DNA of 64,000 nucleotides from Mycolicibacter hiberniae (GTDB lineage: Bacteria > Actinomycetota > Actinomycetes > Mycobacteriales > Mycobacteriaceae): the NCBI RefSeq assembly GCF_010729485.1, contig NZ_AP022609.1, positions 4,154,001 to 4,218,000 on the forward strand. The letters run 5' to 3'. This document shows positions 30,842 through 42,150 of this stretch, piece after piece (within the stretch, counting starts at the first letter, position 1; each line of letters opens with the position of its first letter). Both the position numbers and the translations under genes were made by a program. Below the pieces are notes generated by a model. The model was not told the DNA's origin and made no database searches. It was given only the letters and a program-made list of their open reading frames with translations.

Positions 30842-31477
30842 TCAGCGGGTTTCGCCCAGCAGTCGCAGCGCCGCGTCGACCGCCAGCGCCGGGACGTCCA
30901 GGGTCTTGGATGCCAGATCGTGGCGGGCGCCGGTGATCTCGACGACGTCGTGCGGCGCGGGCATGAGCGCGGCGGCGGCGCGGATCTCCGCGCAGGTGCC
31001 GAAGCTGTCGGAGCTGCCGTGCGTGAACACCGTCGGTACGCCGATCTCGGGCAGATGCTCGGTGCGGGTGCGCTCCGGCTTTCCCGGTGGGTGTAGCGGA
31101 TAGGAGAACAGCGTCAGCAGGTCGACGCGTGCGTCGCCGGCGGCCACCACCATCGAGGTCTGCCGGCCGCCGTAGGAATGACCGCCGACGATCAGCGGAC
31201 CGTCGGCCAGGGCACGGGCGTATCCGATCGCCTCGGTGATACCGTCTCGATCCCCGGCACCCGACCCCGACGGAGGGCCTTTGGGGCGGCGTCGCCGGAA
31301 CGGCAGGTTGTAGCGGATCGCCAGGAATCCGCGGCGAGACCATTCGTCGCACAGCCGCTGCAGCATCGGTGAATCCCGGTCGCCCCCGGCGCCGTGGGTC
31401 AGCGCCACCACGCCGGTGGGTGTGCCGGCCGGGTGATGGGCGACCCCGGCCAGTTCCGGCAGTTCTTCGCAGCTCAT
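30842..31477 (-). CDS. Alpha/beta hydrolase, dienelactone-hydrolase-like (Rv0421c homologue)
   Basis: 211 residues. Nucleophile elbow GGHSYGGR, oxyanion region LTHGAGGD, Asp in HGSSDSFG and His in GARHDLAS make a full triad. Substrate unknown. ATG 31477 overlaps the thiD stop as ATGA, so it is the last gene of the thiC-thiD unit. Confidence 0.88.
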   Translation of the reverse strand: MSCEELPELAGVAHHPAGTPTGVVALTHGAGGDRDSPMLQRLCDEWSRRGFLAIRYNLPFRRRRPKGPPSGSGAGDRDGITEAIGYARALADGPLIVGGHSYGGRQTSMVVAAGDARVDLLTLFSYPLHPPGKPERTRTEHLPEIGVPTVFTHGSSDSFGTCAEIRAAAALMPAPHDVVEITGARHDLASKTLDVPALAVDAALRLLGETR

Positions 31478-32312
31478 GAGCCGTGGAGCCCCAGGCGGAA
31501 CAACGGTGAGACGGGGCCGTGCCCGCGGCCCAGCGGGTATGCGGCGCGCAGGCACTCGGTCACCCAGCGTTTGGCGAACGCCACCGCGTCGACAACGCCG
31601 AACCCATGGGCCAGCGCGGCCGCTGCGGCCGCTGCCAGCGTGTCGCCGGCACCGTGGTCGTCGGCGGTGGCCACCCGTGGGCCGGGGAACTCCAGGAAAT
31701 CGGTGCCGTCATAGAGCAGGTCCGGGCTGTGCTGCGCCGACGGCAGATGCCCCCCTTTGACCAGTGCCCACTGCGGCCCCAGCGCATGCAGCGCGCGTGC
31801 TGCCGCACGTTGGGAGGCGGCGTCCACTACCTCGATGCCGACCAGCAGCCGCACCTCGTGCAGGTTGGGAGTGACCAGAGTTGCCAAGGGAAAAAGCTTG
31901 TCGCGCAGCGCATCCAATGCCGATTCGGCCAGCAGTGCATCGCCGTGCATGGACGCCGACACCGGATCGACCACCAGGGGGACCGTCATGCCCAGTTCCC
32001 GCCAGGTGTCGGCCACCGCGGTGATGATCGGCGCGGAGGCCAGCATGCCGGTCTTGGCGGCCTGGATTCCGATGTCGGGCACCACCGCGGCGATCTGGGC
32101 GGCGACGGTGTCCGGCGGCACCTCATGAAAGCTTTTGACTCCCACGGTGTTTTGGACGGTCACCGCGGACACCGCGACGCAGGCGTGAACCCCGAGCAGC
32201 GCACAGGTACGCATGTCGGCCTGTATGCCGGCTCCGCCGCCGGAATCCGATCCGGCCACGGTGAGGATGCGCACCGGTGTGGCCCCGGGCGGGGCCAGCG
32301 GCAAAAACCCCA

Positions 32313-32313
<1 letters not shown>
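31474..32313 (-). CDS. thiD: Hydroxymethylpyrimidine/phosphomethylpyrimidine kinase
   Basis: 279-residue ribokinase-fold enzyme that phosphorylates HMP and HMP-P for thiamine synthesis. Signatures: LTVAGSDSGGGAGIQADMRT, VVDPVSASMHGDALL, and the anion-hole/catalytic Asp in ADDHGAGDTLAAA. GTG 32313 shares one base with the thiC TAG (TAGTG), which fixes the start and implies coupling. Confidence 0.93.
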
Positions 32314-34052
<1,739 letters not shown>

Positions 34053-34162
34053 GTGGTGTGTGCACTGCGATCCGTGCACCTGCCACGCTATCGCAGCCGG
34101 GCAGCCGGCGTAAGACGCTGTGCTGGGTGCTGAGCGAGGAAGCCGGCCGGGGATTAGGCAAC

Positions 34163-34188
34163 TGATCATTTGCTTAGCTAATATATGC
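34163..34188. promoter_or_regulatory. A/T-rich palindromic patch upstream of the MFS gene
   Basis: TGATCA and TTAGCTAA are perfect palindromes followed by ATATAT, a sharp A/T-rich spot in GC-rich DNA just before the exporter gene. It may be a core promoter and repressor site. No cognate regulator is adjacent. Confidence 0.35.
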
Positions 34189-34216
34189 GCCCAGGGAATA
34201 GGGAGCTGGGAGACTC

Positions 34217-35983
34217 ATGACGGCGCAGATCGAGCGGGAGGGCCTCGGCGCCGGGGACCCGGGCGCCGGCGCCGAAGATGCCACCGCCGGTCGCCGCCTG
34301 CGCTTGGACCGCGATCACCCCCGATACAAGTGGATCGCGCTGTCCAACACCACATTGGGCGTACTGCTGGCCACCATCAACGGCTCGATCGTGCTGATCT
34401 CGATGCCGGCCATCTTCCGCGGGATCGGCCTGAACCCGCTGGAACCGGCGAACGTCAGCTATCTGCTGTGGATGCTGATGGGCTATCTGCTGGCTTCGGC
34501 GGTGCTGGTGGTGTTCTTCGGCCGGCTCGGCGACATGTTCGGCCGGGTGCGGATCTACAACCTGGGTTTCGTGGTCTTCACCGCCGCGGCGATAGCGCTG
34601 TCGATCGACCCCTTCGACATGGGCCGCGGCGCCCAGTGGCTGATCGGGTGGCGGGTGGTGCAGGGCATCGGCGGGGCGATGCTGATGGCGTCGTCGTCGG
34701 CGATCATCACCGACGCGTTCCCGGCCAATCAGCGCGGCATGGCCCTGGGGGTCAACCAGGTGGCCGCGGTCACCGGCTCCTTCGTCGGTCTGCTGATCGG
34801 CGGCGTCCTCTCCGAATGGGACTGGCGTGCGGTGTTCTGGGTGGGGGTGCCGATCGGCGTGCTGGGCACCGTCTGGTCGATGCGTTCCCTGCACGAGCTC
34901 GGTGAGACGGCGCGGGCGAAGTTGGACTGGGCGGGCACCGTGACGCTGGGACTGGGGCTGACGGTGGTGCTGACGGCCATCACCTACAGCATTCAGCCGC
35001 ACGGGTCTGCGCCGACCAGTTGGACGAGTCCCGTCGTACTGGGTGCGCTGGTAGTGGGCGTGGCGCTGCTGGTGCTCTTCTGTGTCATCGAGCTTCGGGT
35101 TGCCGCGCCCCTGCTCGACGTACGCCTGTTCGCCGTTCCGGCGTTCGGCATGGCCAACGCGGCCGGGCTGTTGGCGGCGATCGGTCGCGGCGGCCTGCAG
35201 TTCATGCTGATCATCTGGCTGCAGGGCATCTGGCTACCGCTGCACGGCTACAGCTATGAATCGACCCCGTTGTGGTCGGGCATCTATCTGCTGCCGATGA
35301 CCGTCGGGTTCCTGCTGGCCGGTCCGGTGGCCGGTTCGCTGGCGGACCGCCGTGGTGCCCGTCCGTTCACCGTCGGCGGCATGGTGCTGATGATGGCCAC
35401 GTTCGTGGGGCTGGTGCTGCTTCCGGTGGACTTCGACTACCGGGTGTTCGCGGCGCTGGTGTTCCTCAACGGGCTGGGCGGCGGGATCTTCACCGCGCCC
35501 AACAGCGCCGTCATCATGTCCAGCGTGCCGGCCGCTCAGCGTGGCGCAGCCTCAGGTGTGCGGGCAACCTTCTTCAACGCCGGCACGTCGCTGTCGATCG
35601 GGATCTTCTTCTCGCTGATGGTGGTCGGCTTGGCCAATACGCTGCCGGCGGCTCTGAATGCCGGGCTCCAGCAGCAGGGGGTGCCCGCGGGTGTCGCCGA
35701 GCAGCTGGCCGACACCCCGCCGGTGGGCAGCCTGTTCGCGGCGTTTTTGGGCTACAACCCGATCGCCGAACTGCTGGGGCCGTCCGGAGCGCTGGGGCAG
35801 CCCGGCGTCGACGCCGCCACCCTGACGGGCCAGAGCTTCTTCCCGCAGTTGATCTCCGGACCGGTCCACACCGGGCTGGGTGTGGTCTTCACCGCCGCTG
35901 CGCTGATGATGCTGCTCGGGACGCTCGCATCGTTGCGCACCCCCGGCCGCTACGCCCTCGAACCGGTGCGCCTGCCAAGCTGA
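34217..35983 (+). CDS. MFS multidrug exporter, DHA2 (EmrB/QacA, 14-helix) type
   Basis: 588 residues, with about 14 hydrophobic segments and the DHA2 motifs: motif A variant [14 protein letters not shown] between helices 2 and 3, [13 protein letters not shown] (motif B) and [20 protein letters not shown] (motif C region, antiporter). A drug/proton antiporter in the inner membrane is likely; substrate unknown. GGGAG precedes ATG 34217. Not present at this site in M. tuberculosis. Confidence 0.88.
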   Translation: MTAQIEREGLGAGDPGAGAEDATAGRRLRLDRDHPRYKWIALSNTTLGVLLATINGSIVLISMPAIFRGIGLNPLEPANVSYLLWMLMGYLLASAVLVVFFGRLGDMFGRVRIYNLGFVVFTAAAIALSIDPFDMGRGAQWLIGWRVVQGIGGAMLMASSSAIITDAFPANQRGMALGVNQVAAVTGSFVGLLIGGVLSEWDWRAVFWVGVPIGVLGTVWSMRSLHELGETARAKLDWAGTVTLGLGLTVVLTAITYSIQPHGSAPTSWTSPVVLGALVVGVALLVLFCVIELRVAAPLLDVRLFAVPAFGMANAAGLLAAIGRGGLQFMLIIWLQGIWLPLHGYSYESTPLWSGIYLLPMTVGFLLAGPVAGSLADRRGARPFTVGGMVLMMATFVGLVLLPVDFDYRVFAALVFLNGLGGGIFTAPNSAVIMSSVPAAQRGAASGVRATFFNAGTSLSIGIFFSLMVVGLANTLPAALNAGLQQQGVPAGVAEQLADTPPVGSLFAAFLGYNPIAELLGPSGALGQPGVDAATLTGQSFFPQLISGPVHTGLGVVFTAAALMMLLGTLASLRTPGRYALEPVRLPS

Positions 35984-36131
35984 AACGGCGTGGGGCGACC
36001 CGCAATAGCGACCGGTGGGGCACCCGGAATACCGCAGGTGCAACGCCGGGGTGTCGGTTGGGCAACGGTGTGCCGAGACACGCCGATGTCGAGTTGACCG
36101 AGCCTGGTGCGTCGTGCACTATGGACAGTGC

Positions 36132-36297
36132 AAGCACCTCGCTAGGTGAGGCGTCTGCACGGACACAGGCCACTGACCCCGAACGTCGAAAGACGCCCCG
36201 GGTCAGGACAGCTCCTCCCGGCTTAAGGGTTGAGCCCAAGTGGCTTCCCGAATGGGACACGCCGTGCAGTGCCAAAGCTCTGACGAGAGGGGTGCGG
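36132..36297 (+). promoter_or_regulatory. M-box (ykoK) Mg2+ riboswitch aptamer
   Basis: The conserved M-box blocks occur in order: GCTAGGTGAGGC, GGACACAGGCCACTGACC, GTCGAAAGACGCC, GGGTCAGGACAG and GCCGTGCAGTGCCAAAGCTC, then TGACGA. GCACC near 36135 pairs with GGTGC near 36292 to close P1. The M-box binds several Mg2+ ions when Mg2+ is plentiful and shuts off downstream expression. M. tuberculosis uses M-boxes ahead of Rv1535 and the PE20/mgtC-type locus. Downstream here are a leader ORF and a 64-residue protein. Confidence 0.93.
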
Positions 36298-36344
36298 TCT
36301 CCCGACAGTAGTCGGAGCAGCCTCCCTGAGCATGCGGTGAATCC

Positions 36345-36362
36345 GGCGCGCTGGTGCGCGCC
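36345..36362 (+). terminator. Perfect GC hairpin in the riboswitch expression platform
   Basis: GGCGCGC, loop TGGT, GCGCGCC. It lies between the M-box and the leader ORF ribosome site and has no U-tract, so it may be a mycobacterial U-less terminator or a switching stem. Confidence 0.45.
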
Positions 36363-36388
36363 CGCGACCGAGAGGAGGTGAGGGACGA

Positions 36389-36469
36389 ATGAGTTCCGGT
36401 GATAGTCCGAGCCGATATCTGACGTCTGTTCCGTCCCCAGCCGAACGGTCGCATACCGCCTCCAGCTGA
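36389..36469 (+). CDS. 26-codon leader ORF after the M-box
   Basis: MSSGDSPSRYLTSVPSPAER begins the 26-residue product, which stops at TGA 36467. A near-perfect Shine-Dalgarno (GAGGAGGTGAGGG) lies 4-12 nt before ATG 36389, stronger than most in the window. The stop codon is inside the first of two copies of GCCTCCAGCTGAGC (36458-36471 and 36480-36493). Its position between an aptamer and a gene suggests a regulatory uORF rather than a functional peptide; that is inference. Confidence 0.5.
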   Translation: MSSGDSPSRYLTSVPSPAERSHTASS

Positions 36470-36525
36470 GCCCCTACCGGCCTCCAGCTGAGCGCGTAGC
36501 GCCGTTACGCGACAAGGAGGCCATC

Positions 36526-36720
36526 ATGGTTGCAATCGCTTACACCGACATCACGGCTCCGGCTTCGCCTGCTGTCAGCATGGCCAAGAAGCTGGACCGC
36601 CGTCCCGCCGCGCCCGCATCGGACCCGGTGGTCGACGTGACCACTCGGCTGCTCAGCGGTCCGCTGCACCAGATGTACGCATTCCTGTGGCGCGTCGGCG
36701 TGCTGACGGTCAACGACTGA
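36526..36720 (+). CDS. Small protein under M-box control (Rv1535-like by context)
   Basis: 64 residues. AAGGAGG lies 7 nt before ATG 36526, so it is clearly translated. Ala/Pro-rich N-terminal half, then TTRLLSGPLHQMYAFLWRVG, a short amphipathic helix, and a VLTVND end. No known domain. The only documented mycobacterial small gene with a comparable M-box leader is Rv1535; residue-level homology could not be checked. Probably part of the low-Mg2+ response. It converges on the ctpH cluster. Confidence 0.75.
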   Translation: MVAIAYTDITAPASPAVSMAKKLDRRPAAPASDPVVDVTTRLLSGPLHQMYAFLWRVGVLTVND

Positions 36721-36746
36721 GCCGCGCTCACGCGTCGGCCGCGGCG

Positions 36747-37022
36747 TCAGGCCTCTTCCAGGGCCTCGCCGATCTGTTCGAGCACCTCGCTGCGGTGGTT
36801 GCTGGCCAGGATGTGGCCGGCAGCCACCGCCACGGCCACCGGCCAGTCGATGATCTCGAAAGCGGCCAGCAGGGCCAGCCCGCCGTAGTAGGCCAACTGC
36901 TCCGGCCGCGGCACAGCCACCTTGCCGATCACCGGCAAGTCGACGGCGAACCCCTCCGCCTCGCGAATACGGGCAACTGCCTCGCTCTGCGATGCGCTGC
37001 GCCGCGGCGTGTCCGCCATCAT
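36747..37022 (-). CDS. Conserved small membrane-associated protein (Rv0424c homologue)
   Basis: 91 residues, as in Rv0424c. A charged N-terminus, then LPVIGKVAVPRPEQLAYYGG, a hydrophobic stretch (LALLAAFEIIDWPVAVAVAAG) and an acidic tail. The start ATG 37022 overlaps the ctpH stop (ATGATG). The motif around EIIDWPVAVAVAAGH recurs as GLVEWPVLVAVGGT in the gene on the other side of ctpH, so the two flanking genes may be related partners of the pump. Confidence 0.85.
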   Translation of the reverse strand: MMADTPRRSASQSEAVARIREAEGFAVDLPVIGKVAVPRPEQLAYYGGLALLAAFEIIDWPVAVAVAAGHILASNHRSEVLEQIGEALEEA

Positions 37023-40000
37023 GAACCTCCTGGGGGCGACGTATCGCCGGATGATCGGGCCGCGACCGGCGCGCGGCGGGAGTCAGTGTCCTCATTGTGC
37101 ACAAGCCGCAGTCGCGGCGCCGCCTGACCGTTGGCCGGTTGCGGGTGGTCGGGCTGCCGCGGTCCGGGAACGATGAACTCCCGGGGCTTGGCGGCGTTGT
37201 CCTGCACGCCCGACAGCAGCCGGGGCACCACGGCTGCCCCGAAGGTGGCGACTGTCGCGGTGCCCAGTGCCTGCGACCAGCCCAACGGGCCGATCGGGGT
37301 ACAGCCCAGCAGCTGACTGATACCCGGGATGGTGATCAGCGTCCCCATCACCCCGAGCGAGCCGACAGCGGTCGCCACCACCAGGGGATCACGCGAGTCC
37401 AGCAACGTCTGCCCCAACTGGGTGGCCACCAGCGACACCAGCGCCACCGTGGAAGCCCGCTGCGGACGCCCGGTGACCGAGGCCAGTCCCCACGCGGCCA
37501 CCGCGGCAGATGCTGTCGTCACGCCGCGCACCGCCACCGTGCGCCACAGCGCGCGCTCGTCGGGGCCGTGTCCGCCGTGGGCGGCCTGTTCGTTGAGCGA
37601 GCTGACCGCCAGTGCGGTGGCCGGAAGGGCGTCGGTCAGCATGTTGACCAGCAGCAGCTGGCGGGCGTTGAGCGGTGACCGACCGGTCAACGCACTGCCG
37701 ATGATCGCGAACGCCACCTCGCCGGCGTTCCCGCCCAGCAGCACCGCCACCGCGGCCTGGACCCGCTGCCACAGCTCGCGGCCCTCGTCCAGCGCGTCCA
37801 GCAGGGTGTCAATCCGCTCATCGAGCAGAACCACATCGGCAGCGGTGCTGGCCGACTCGCTGCCGTGCGCCACCACCGCGATCCCGACGGTGGCGGCTCG
37901 GATCGCCGCGGCGTCGTTGGCGCCGTCGCCGACCATCGCCGACACCTTGCCGGCGCGCTCCAGCGTCTGGACGATCTGCACCTTGTTCTCCGGAGACATC
38001 CGGGCGAACACGACACGCTCGTTGACCGCCTGTTCCTGGCCTTTGCGGGACAGCGCATCCCACTGGGCCCCGCTGATCACCTGATCGTCGGCTACCTCCA
38101 GGCCCATTTCCCGGGCGATCGCCGTGGCGGTCAGCGGGTGGTCGCCGGTGATGAGCCGCACCGGGATCTGGCGGCGCCGCAGGTCGGCGAGCAGTTCGGC
38201 GGACTCGTCACGCGGGGTGTCGGACAGTCCGAGCAGACCGACGAAGGTCAGTCCGTCGTGGCAGTATTCGGCGATCTCCTCGGGCTCCGGATCCTCGCCC
38301 AGCGCCGCACGTTGGGCGGCGGTCAGCTCACGCCGGGCCACCGCGATCACCCGCAGGCCGTCGGCGGCCAGGGCAGCGACCGACTTCTTGATCGCCGGAC
38401 CGGCCCCGGTGCAGGCCAGCACCACCTCGGGCGCACCCTTGAGGGTCAGTTCGGTTCCCCGCACCGACGCCGAGTACGGGCGCCCGGAACGGAACGGCAG
38501 GTGCGAGACGGGCCCCTCGGATGCGCCGATGACGACGCCAGCCTTGGCGGCGCCCTCCACGATGGCGGTGTCGGTGGCGTGCACCTGGCGGGCTCCGTTG
38601 GGCACCGGGGCCGCGCTGGCCGCGAACCGCAGCACGTCCTCGTCGCTGAAACCGGACGCGGGGTGTACCTGCGACACCCGCAACCGGTTCCGGCTCAAGG
38701 TGCCGGTCTTGTCGAAGCAGACCACGTCCACCCGGCCAAGCGCCTCCACCGAGCGCGGCACACGCACCAGCACCCCGGCTTTGGTCAACCGGCGGGCCGA
38801 TGCCTGCTGTGACAGGGTGGCCACCAGGGGGAGCCCCTCGGGGATGGCTGCGACGCTGACAGCGATGCCGCTGGCCACCGCCTGACGCAGCCCGATCCGG
38901 CGGGCCGTGCCCAGGCCGGTCACCAGGGCGCCGCCGGCCAGGCTGATCCGCCACGCCTTACTGGTGAGCAGGCTCAGCTGATGCTGAAGTCCGACCGCCG
39001 ACTGTTCGCCGGCCACCAGGTCGGCCGCCCGTCGCCCGTGGGTGTCGCCGCCGACGGCGGTCACCAGCGCCAACGCGGTTCCGGTCACCACGGTGGTCCC
39101 GGCGTAGATCATGCATTCGCGTTCGGCCAAATCGGCGCCTGGCGTGGCCTCGACCTGCTTGACCACCGTCAGCGACTCCCCGGTCAGCGAGGATTCGTCG
39201 ACCTCCAGGTCGATCGCCTCGATCAACCGGCCGTCGGCGGGTACCACCTCGTGGGCGTGCACTTCGATCACGTCGCCCAGACGCAGTTCCTCAGCCGGAA
39301 TCTCGCAATGGCTGCCGTCGGGCAGCACCTTGCGGGCCGGCGGCACCTGTTCGTTCAGCAGGACGTGGAGCCGGCGCTCGGCGATGAGGCGCTGCGCGGC
39401 CGCCAGCATCGCATTGCCGCTCAGGACCGAACCGACCAGAATCGCGTCGACGGGGGAGCCCAGCACCGCGCTGGCCGCGGCCCCCAGCGCCAGCACCGGG
39501 GTGATCGGGTCGGACAGCTCGCTGCGCACGGCCTGGGCGAACTGCAGCAGCAACCGGGGTGGCGCGGTCTTCTGCGCCCCGCGGCGTGCCAAGTCCACGG
39601 CGGCACGGGCAGCTGCAGCGGCGGGCGGCGCATGGCTTTGTTCCGGCTCCGGTGCCTCCGGCGCAGGCAGCGCCGCCCGGACCTGCTCGACCGACATCGC
39701 ATGCCATTCGTGCGCCGGCGCCGGCCGCGGCACTGCGGCGTCCACGGCACGCCGCGCCAGCCAGTAACCCGACACTGCGCCCGCGGCCGCGCCGGTGATC
39801 ACCGGTCCCGGCCCGCTGCCGCGCACGCCGGGCAGCAGCAGCAGTGAGCCCAATGCAGTTGCGCCCGTGGAGATTTCGACTCCACGGTGGCTGGCAGAGC
39901 GGGCGGCGGGCAAGGCGTGCAGCACGCGCCAGGCTGCAGCCAGGTCGGTCAGCAACACGTCGGCGCACCATGGCGGCGCGCCCCCGTCCGGCGCCACGCC

Positions 40001-41497
40001 CAGCGCCACGTCAGCGGCCGCCAGAGCTTCCACGGCCACCGAGGACAGCACCGCGACGTCGTGACCGTCGGCCTGGTAGGCCTCTACCGCGGCCAGCAGT
40101 GCCAGGTCTATGGACACCCCGTCCAGAGACCGGATCTCGTCGAAGATCGGCCGCAGCTCGCCGAGCACCTCGGCCTCTACCGAGACCACCTCGACGTCGG
40201 CACGGCGGGCCTCGGTCACCAACGCCGATGCCAGCGGCAGCAGCGCGGGCTGGAACGATGCCTCCACGCCGGGGCGTGGGCCGATCGGATGCCATCCGGC
40301 CTGGAGTTCGGGGTCGCTCAGCCGTGCCTGCGCCTGTGCCCACACGGCGCGCAGTTCGTCGTCGTCGGCGCCGCGCACGTGCATCACCCGCAGGTCCTCC
40401 CCGCAGAGCACCCGGGGGTCGATGATCACAGTGTCGACGCGGTCGAGCTCACGCAGGCTGCCCGGTCGCAGCACCACGGTGTCGTGCCGATCGGCCAGAC
40501 CTCGGCCCAGGGTCGCGGCGAACGATTCGCGGGCGGTGCGGGTGGCCTTCGGCGCGGTCACCGCCGCGGCCGTTCCGGCCAGATCGGGATTCCTGGTTGC
40601 CGCGCCGATCACGCCGGCGCCGAGGACTTGCGCAAAGGCGCTGCGCGTCAGGTGGCGTTCCACCGGCCCCGGGGGCCGCGGCGCCGGGCGCTCAGGGACG
40701 TCGATCGCCGGCTGCTCGGCGTGGTCGGCGAGCGCCGGTTCACGGCGGCGCCAGGCCCGTGCCTCAGCGCGTTCCTCCCCGGCGCGCATCGCCTCCACCG
40801 ACAGGTCGACCGCCAGCGCGGTGGGCGCCTGGTTGAGGGTGTGTACGCCGGCGCTGGCCAGTGCCAGCAGGGCATCGGTCGCCTGTTTGCCGATCCTGTC
40901 CTCCAGCACCCGGCGGATCCGAGGCTGGTAGTCGATGACCACCACCCCGGCCTCCAGGCCGAGGGGCAGGCCCGGCAGGCGCAGCAGCTGGCCCACCGTC
41001 GCCGCCCCCAGCCCGACGACGTTGGCGCCGACGGTCAGGGCGCGCAGCGCTTGGGTCAATCCGTCGCCGGGCAGGCTGACGGGGGCCTGCCCGCTGGTTT
41101 TCGCCGGGCGGAATCGGTGTTCGGTCTCGGCGACCACCTCGCACAGTTCACTCATCGAGACGACGCCGATGCCACCGGATTCGAGCCCGACCACCAGCCG
41201 CGACAAGGGCTGGTTCAACCGGACGGAGACGACACCGGGCAGAGCGCGGGCTGCGTCGAGGACGGCTGTCGCCAGTTCGGCCCCGGCCGGACCGTCGAGG
41301 CCCCGGATCTCGACCCAGGCCCGGCCCTCGCCGCGGAAGCACCGCCGGGACAGCACCTGGGCGCCCTGGCCGGTCGCCACAGCACCGATGAGGCCGGCGG
41401 TCTGAGTCGAGGCGTCGATCAGCGCCGATGTGAGTTGAGCACCGAAGTTTGCTGCACGCAGCGGGAGAGAGCGCCTGTCGGCACGGCCTGAATTCAC
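37019..41497 (-). CDS. ctpH: P-type cation-transporting ATPase CtpH
   Basis: 1492 residues. A long N-terminal half (about 700 residues) is specific to CtpH/CtpI pumps. The C-terminal half is a complete P-type ATPase: actuator LTGES, transport-site IPEGLPL, phosphorylated Asp in CFDKTGTLSRNR, and hinge GDGANDAAAIR. The PEGLP motif is typical of P2 (Ca2+-type) pumps, so divalent-cation transport is likely. GTG 41497. It sits between Rv0424c- and Rv0426c-like genes on the same strand; in this window an M-box controlled gene converges on it. Confidence 0.94.
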   Translation of the reverse strand: MNSGRADRRSLPLRAANFGAQLTSALIDASTQTAGLIGAVATGQGAQVLSRRCFRGEGRAWVEIRGLDGPAGAELATAVLDAARALPGVVSVRLNQPLSRLVVGLESGGIGVVSMSELCEVVAETEHRFRPAKTSGQAPVSLPGDGLTQALRALTVGANVVGLGAATVGQLLRLPGLPLGLEAGVVVIDYQPRIRRVLEDRIGKQATDALLALASAGVHTLNQAPTALAVDLSVEAMRAGEERAEARAWRRREPALADHAEQPAIDVPERPAPRPPGPVERHLTRSAFAQVLGAGVIGAATRNPDLAGTAAAVTAPKATRTARESFAATLGRGLADRHDTVVLRPGSLRELDRVDTVIIDPRVLCGEDLRVMHVRGADDDELRAVWAQAQARLSDPELQAGWHPIGPRPGVEASFQPALLPLASALVTEARRADVEVVSVEAEVLGELRPIFDEIRSLDGVSIDLALLAAVEAYQADGHDVAVLSSVAVEALAAADVALGVAPDGGAPPWCADVLLTDLAAAWRVLHALPAARSASHRGVEISTGATALGSLLLLPGVRGSGPGPVITGAAAGAVSGYWLARRAVDAAVPRPAPAHEWHAMSVEQVRAALPAPEAPEPEQSHAPPAAAAARAAVDLARRGAQKTAPPRLLLQFAQAVRSELSDPITPVLALGAAASAVLGSPVDAILVGSVLSGNAMLAAAQRLIAERRLHVLLNEQVPPARKVLPDGSHCEIPAEELRLGDVIEVHAHEVVPADGRLIEAIDLEVDESSLTGESLTVVKQVEATPGADLAERECMIYAGTTVVTGTALALVTAVGGDTHGRRAADLVAGEQSAVGLQHQLSLLTSKAWRISLAGGALVTGLGTARRIGLRQAVASGIAVSVAAIPEGLPLVATLSQQASARRLTKAGVLVRVPRSVEALGRVDVVCFDKTGTLSRNRLRVSQVHPASGFSDEDVLRFAASAAPVPNGARQVHATDTAIVEGAAKAGVVIGASEGPVSHLPFRSGRPYSASVRGTELTLKGAPEVVLACTGAGPAIKKSVAALAADGLRVIAVARRELTAAQRAALGEDPEPEEIAEYCHDGLTFVGLLGLSDTPRDESAELLADLRRRQIPVRLITGDHPLTATAIAREMGLEVADDQVISGAQWDALSRKGQEQAVNERVVFARMSPENKVQIVQTLERAGKVSAMVGDGANDAAAIRAATVGIAVVAHGSESASTAADVVLLDERIDTLLDALDEGRELWQRVQAAVAVLLGGNAGEVAFAIIGSALTGRSPLNARQLLLVNMLTDALPATALAVSSLNEQAAHGGHGPDERALWRTVAVRGVTTASAAVAAWGLASVTGRPQRASTVALVSLVATQLGQTLLDSRDPLVVATAVGSLGVMGTLITIPGISQLLGCTPIGPLGWSQALGTATVATFGAAVVPRLLSGVQDNAAKPREFIVPGPRQPDHPQPANGQAAPRLRLVHNEDTDSRRAPVAARSSGDTSPPGGS

Positions 41498-41507
41498 TCG
41501 GACCCGT

Positions 41508-42044
41508 CTAGTGGCGAGTGCGGTTGCCGGCGGCAGTGCTGCGCGTCTGCCGGGCCGCCGTCTTCTTCGGAGCCGGGCTTCGACGCGACCGCGTGGACGC
41601 GCCGGTCGGCTTGGCAGCCGACTTCTCCACCGGCTTGGCCACGGACTTCGCCGCTGGCTTCGCGGCCGGCTTGGCCGCGGGCTTCGCCGCCGACTTCGGC
41701 GCTTGCGCCACCTTCAACGACCGTGCCGGCGCGGCGGGAGCCTGCCCGTCATGCGACCGGTTGGTCAGTTGCCTGAGCACCAGCGCGGTGCCGCCCACCG
41801 CCACCAGCACCGGCCACTCGACCAGTCCGGCCACACCGAGCGCGCCCAAGGTCAGTCCCGCCGCGGCGGTCGAGTGGCTGCCGGAACGCAGCCCCTGTTG
41901 CACACCGCTGGCTGCCCCCTTCACACCGCCGATCGCCCCGTTGATTGCGGCTCCGCCGATCGCTCCGGCAGCCTCAGTGGTCATGGTGACCGCGCGGTTC
42001 GCCGCTCCGGCCACCTTTTGTACCGTCCCTGCGACGGCGTTCAT
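41508..42044 (-). CDS. Membrane-associated protein with Lys/Ala-rich tail (Rv0426c homologue)
   Basis: 178 residues. Gly/Ala-rich N-terminus (GAIGGAAINGAIGGVKGAA), a hydrophobic segment GVAGLVEWPVLVAVGGTALVL, then a basic tail with a KPAA-type repeat (about five copies) and RRSPAPKKTAARQTR. The tail resembles histone H1-like or HupB tails and could bind DNA or acidic envelope polymers; this is inference. ATG 42044. Ten bp upstream of ctpH, so probably one transcript. Confidence 0.82.
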   Translation of the reverse strand: MNAVAGTVQKVAGAANRAVTMTTEAAGAIGGAAINGAIGGVKGAASGVQQGLRSGSHSTAAAGLTLGALGVAGLVEWPVLVAVGGTALVLRQLTNRSHDGQAPAAPARSLKVAQAPKSAAKPAAKPAAKPAAKSVAKPVEKSAAKPTGASTRSRRSPAPKKTAARQTRSTAAGNRTRH

Positions 42045-42150
42045 GGGAATTCCCTGCCCTTCGAATGAGCAAATTGGTTAATCCGCCTATCCTATGCGCG
42101 ATTCGGGAATCGGGCCGAAATCCACACGGAATTCATAGAACCGCGCCCGC

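Noticed and set aside
39887..41491. Long plus-strand frame opposite the N-terminal half of ctpH
   Set aside because: Antisense shadow with no recognisable domain.
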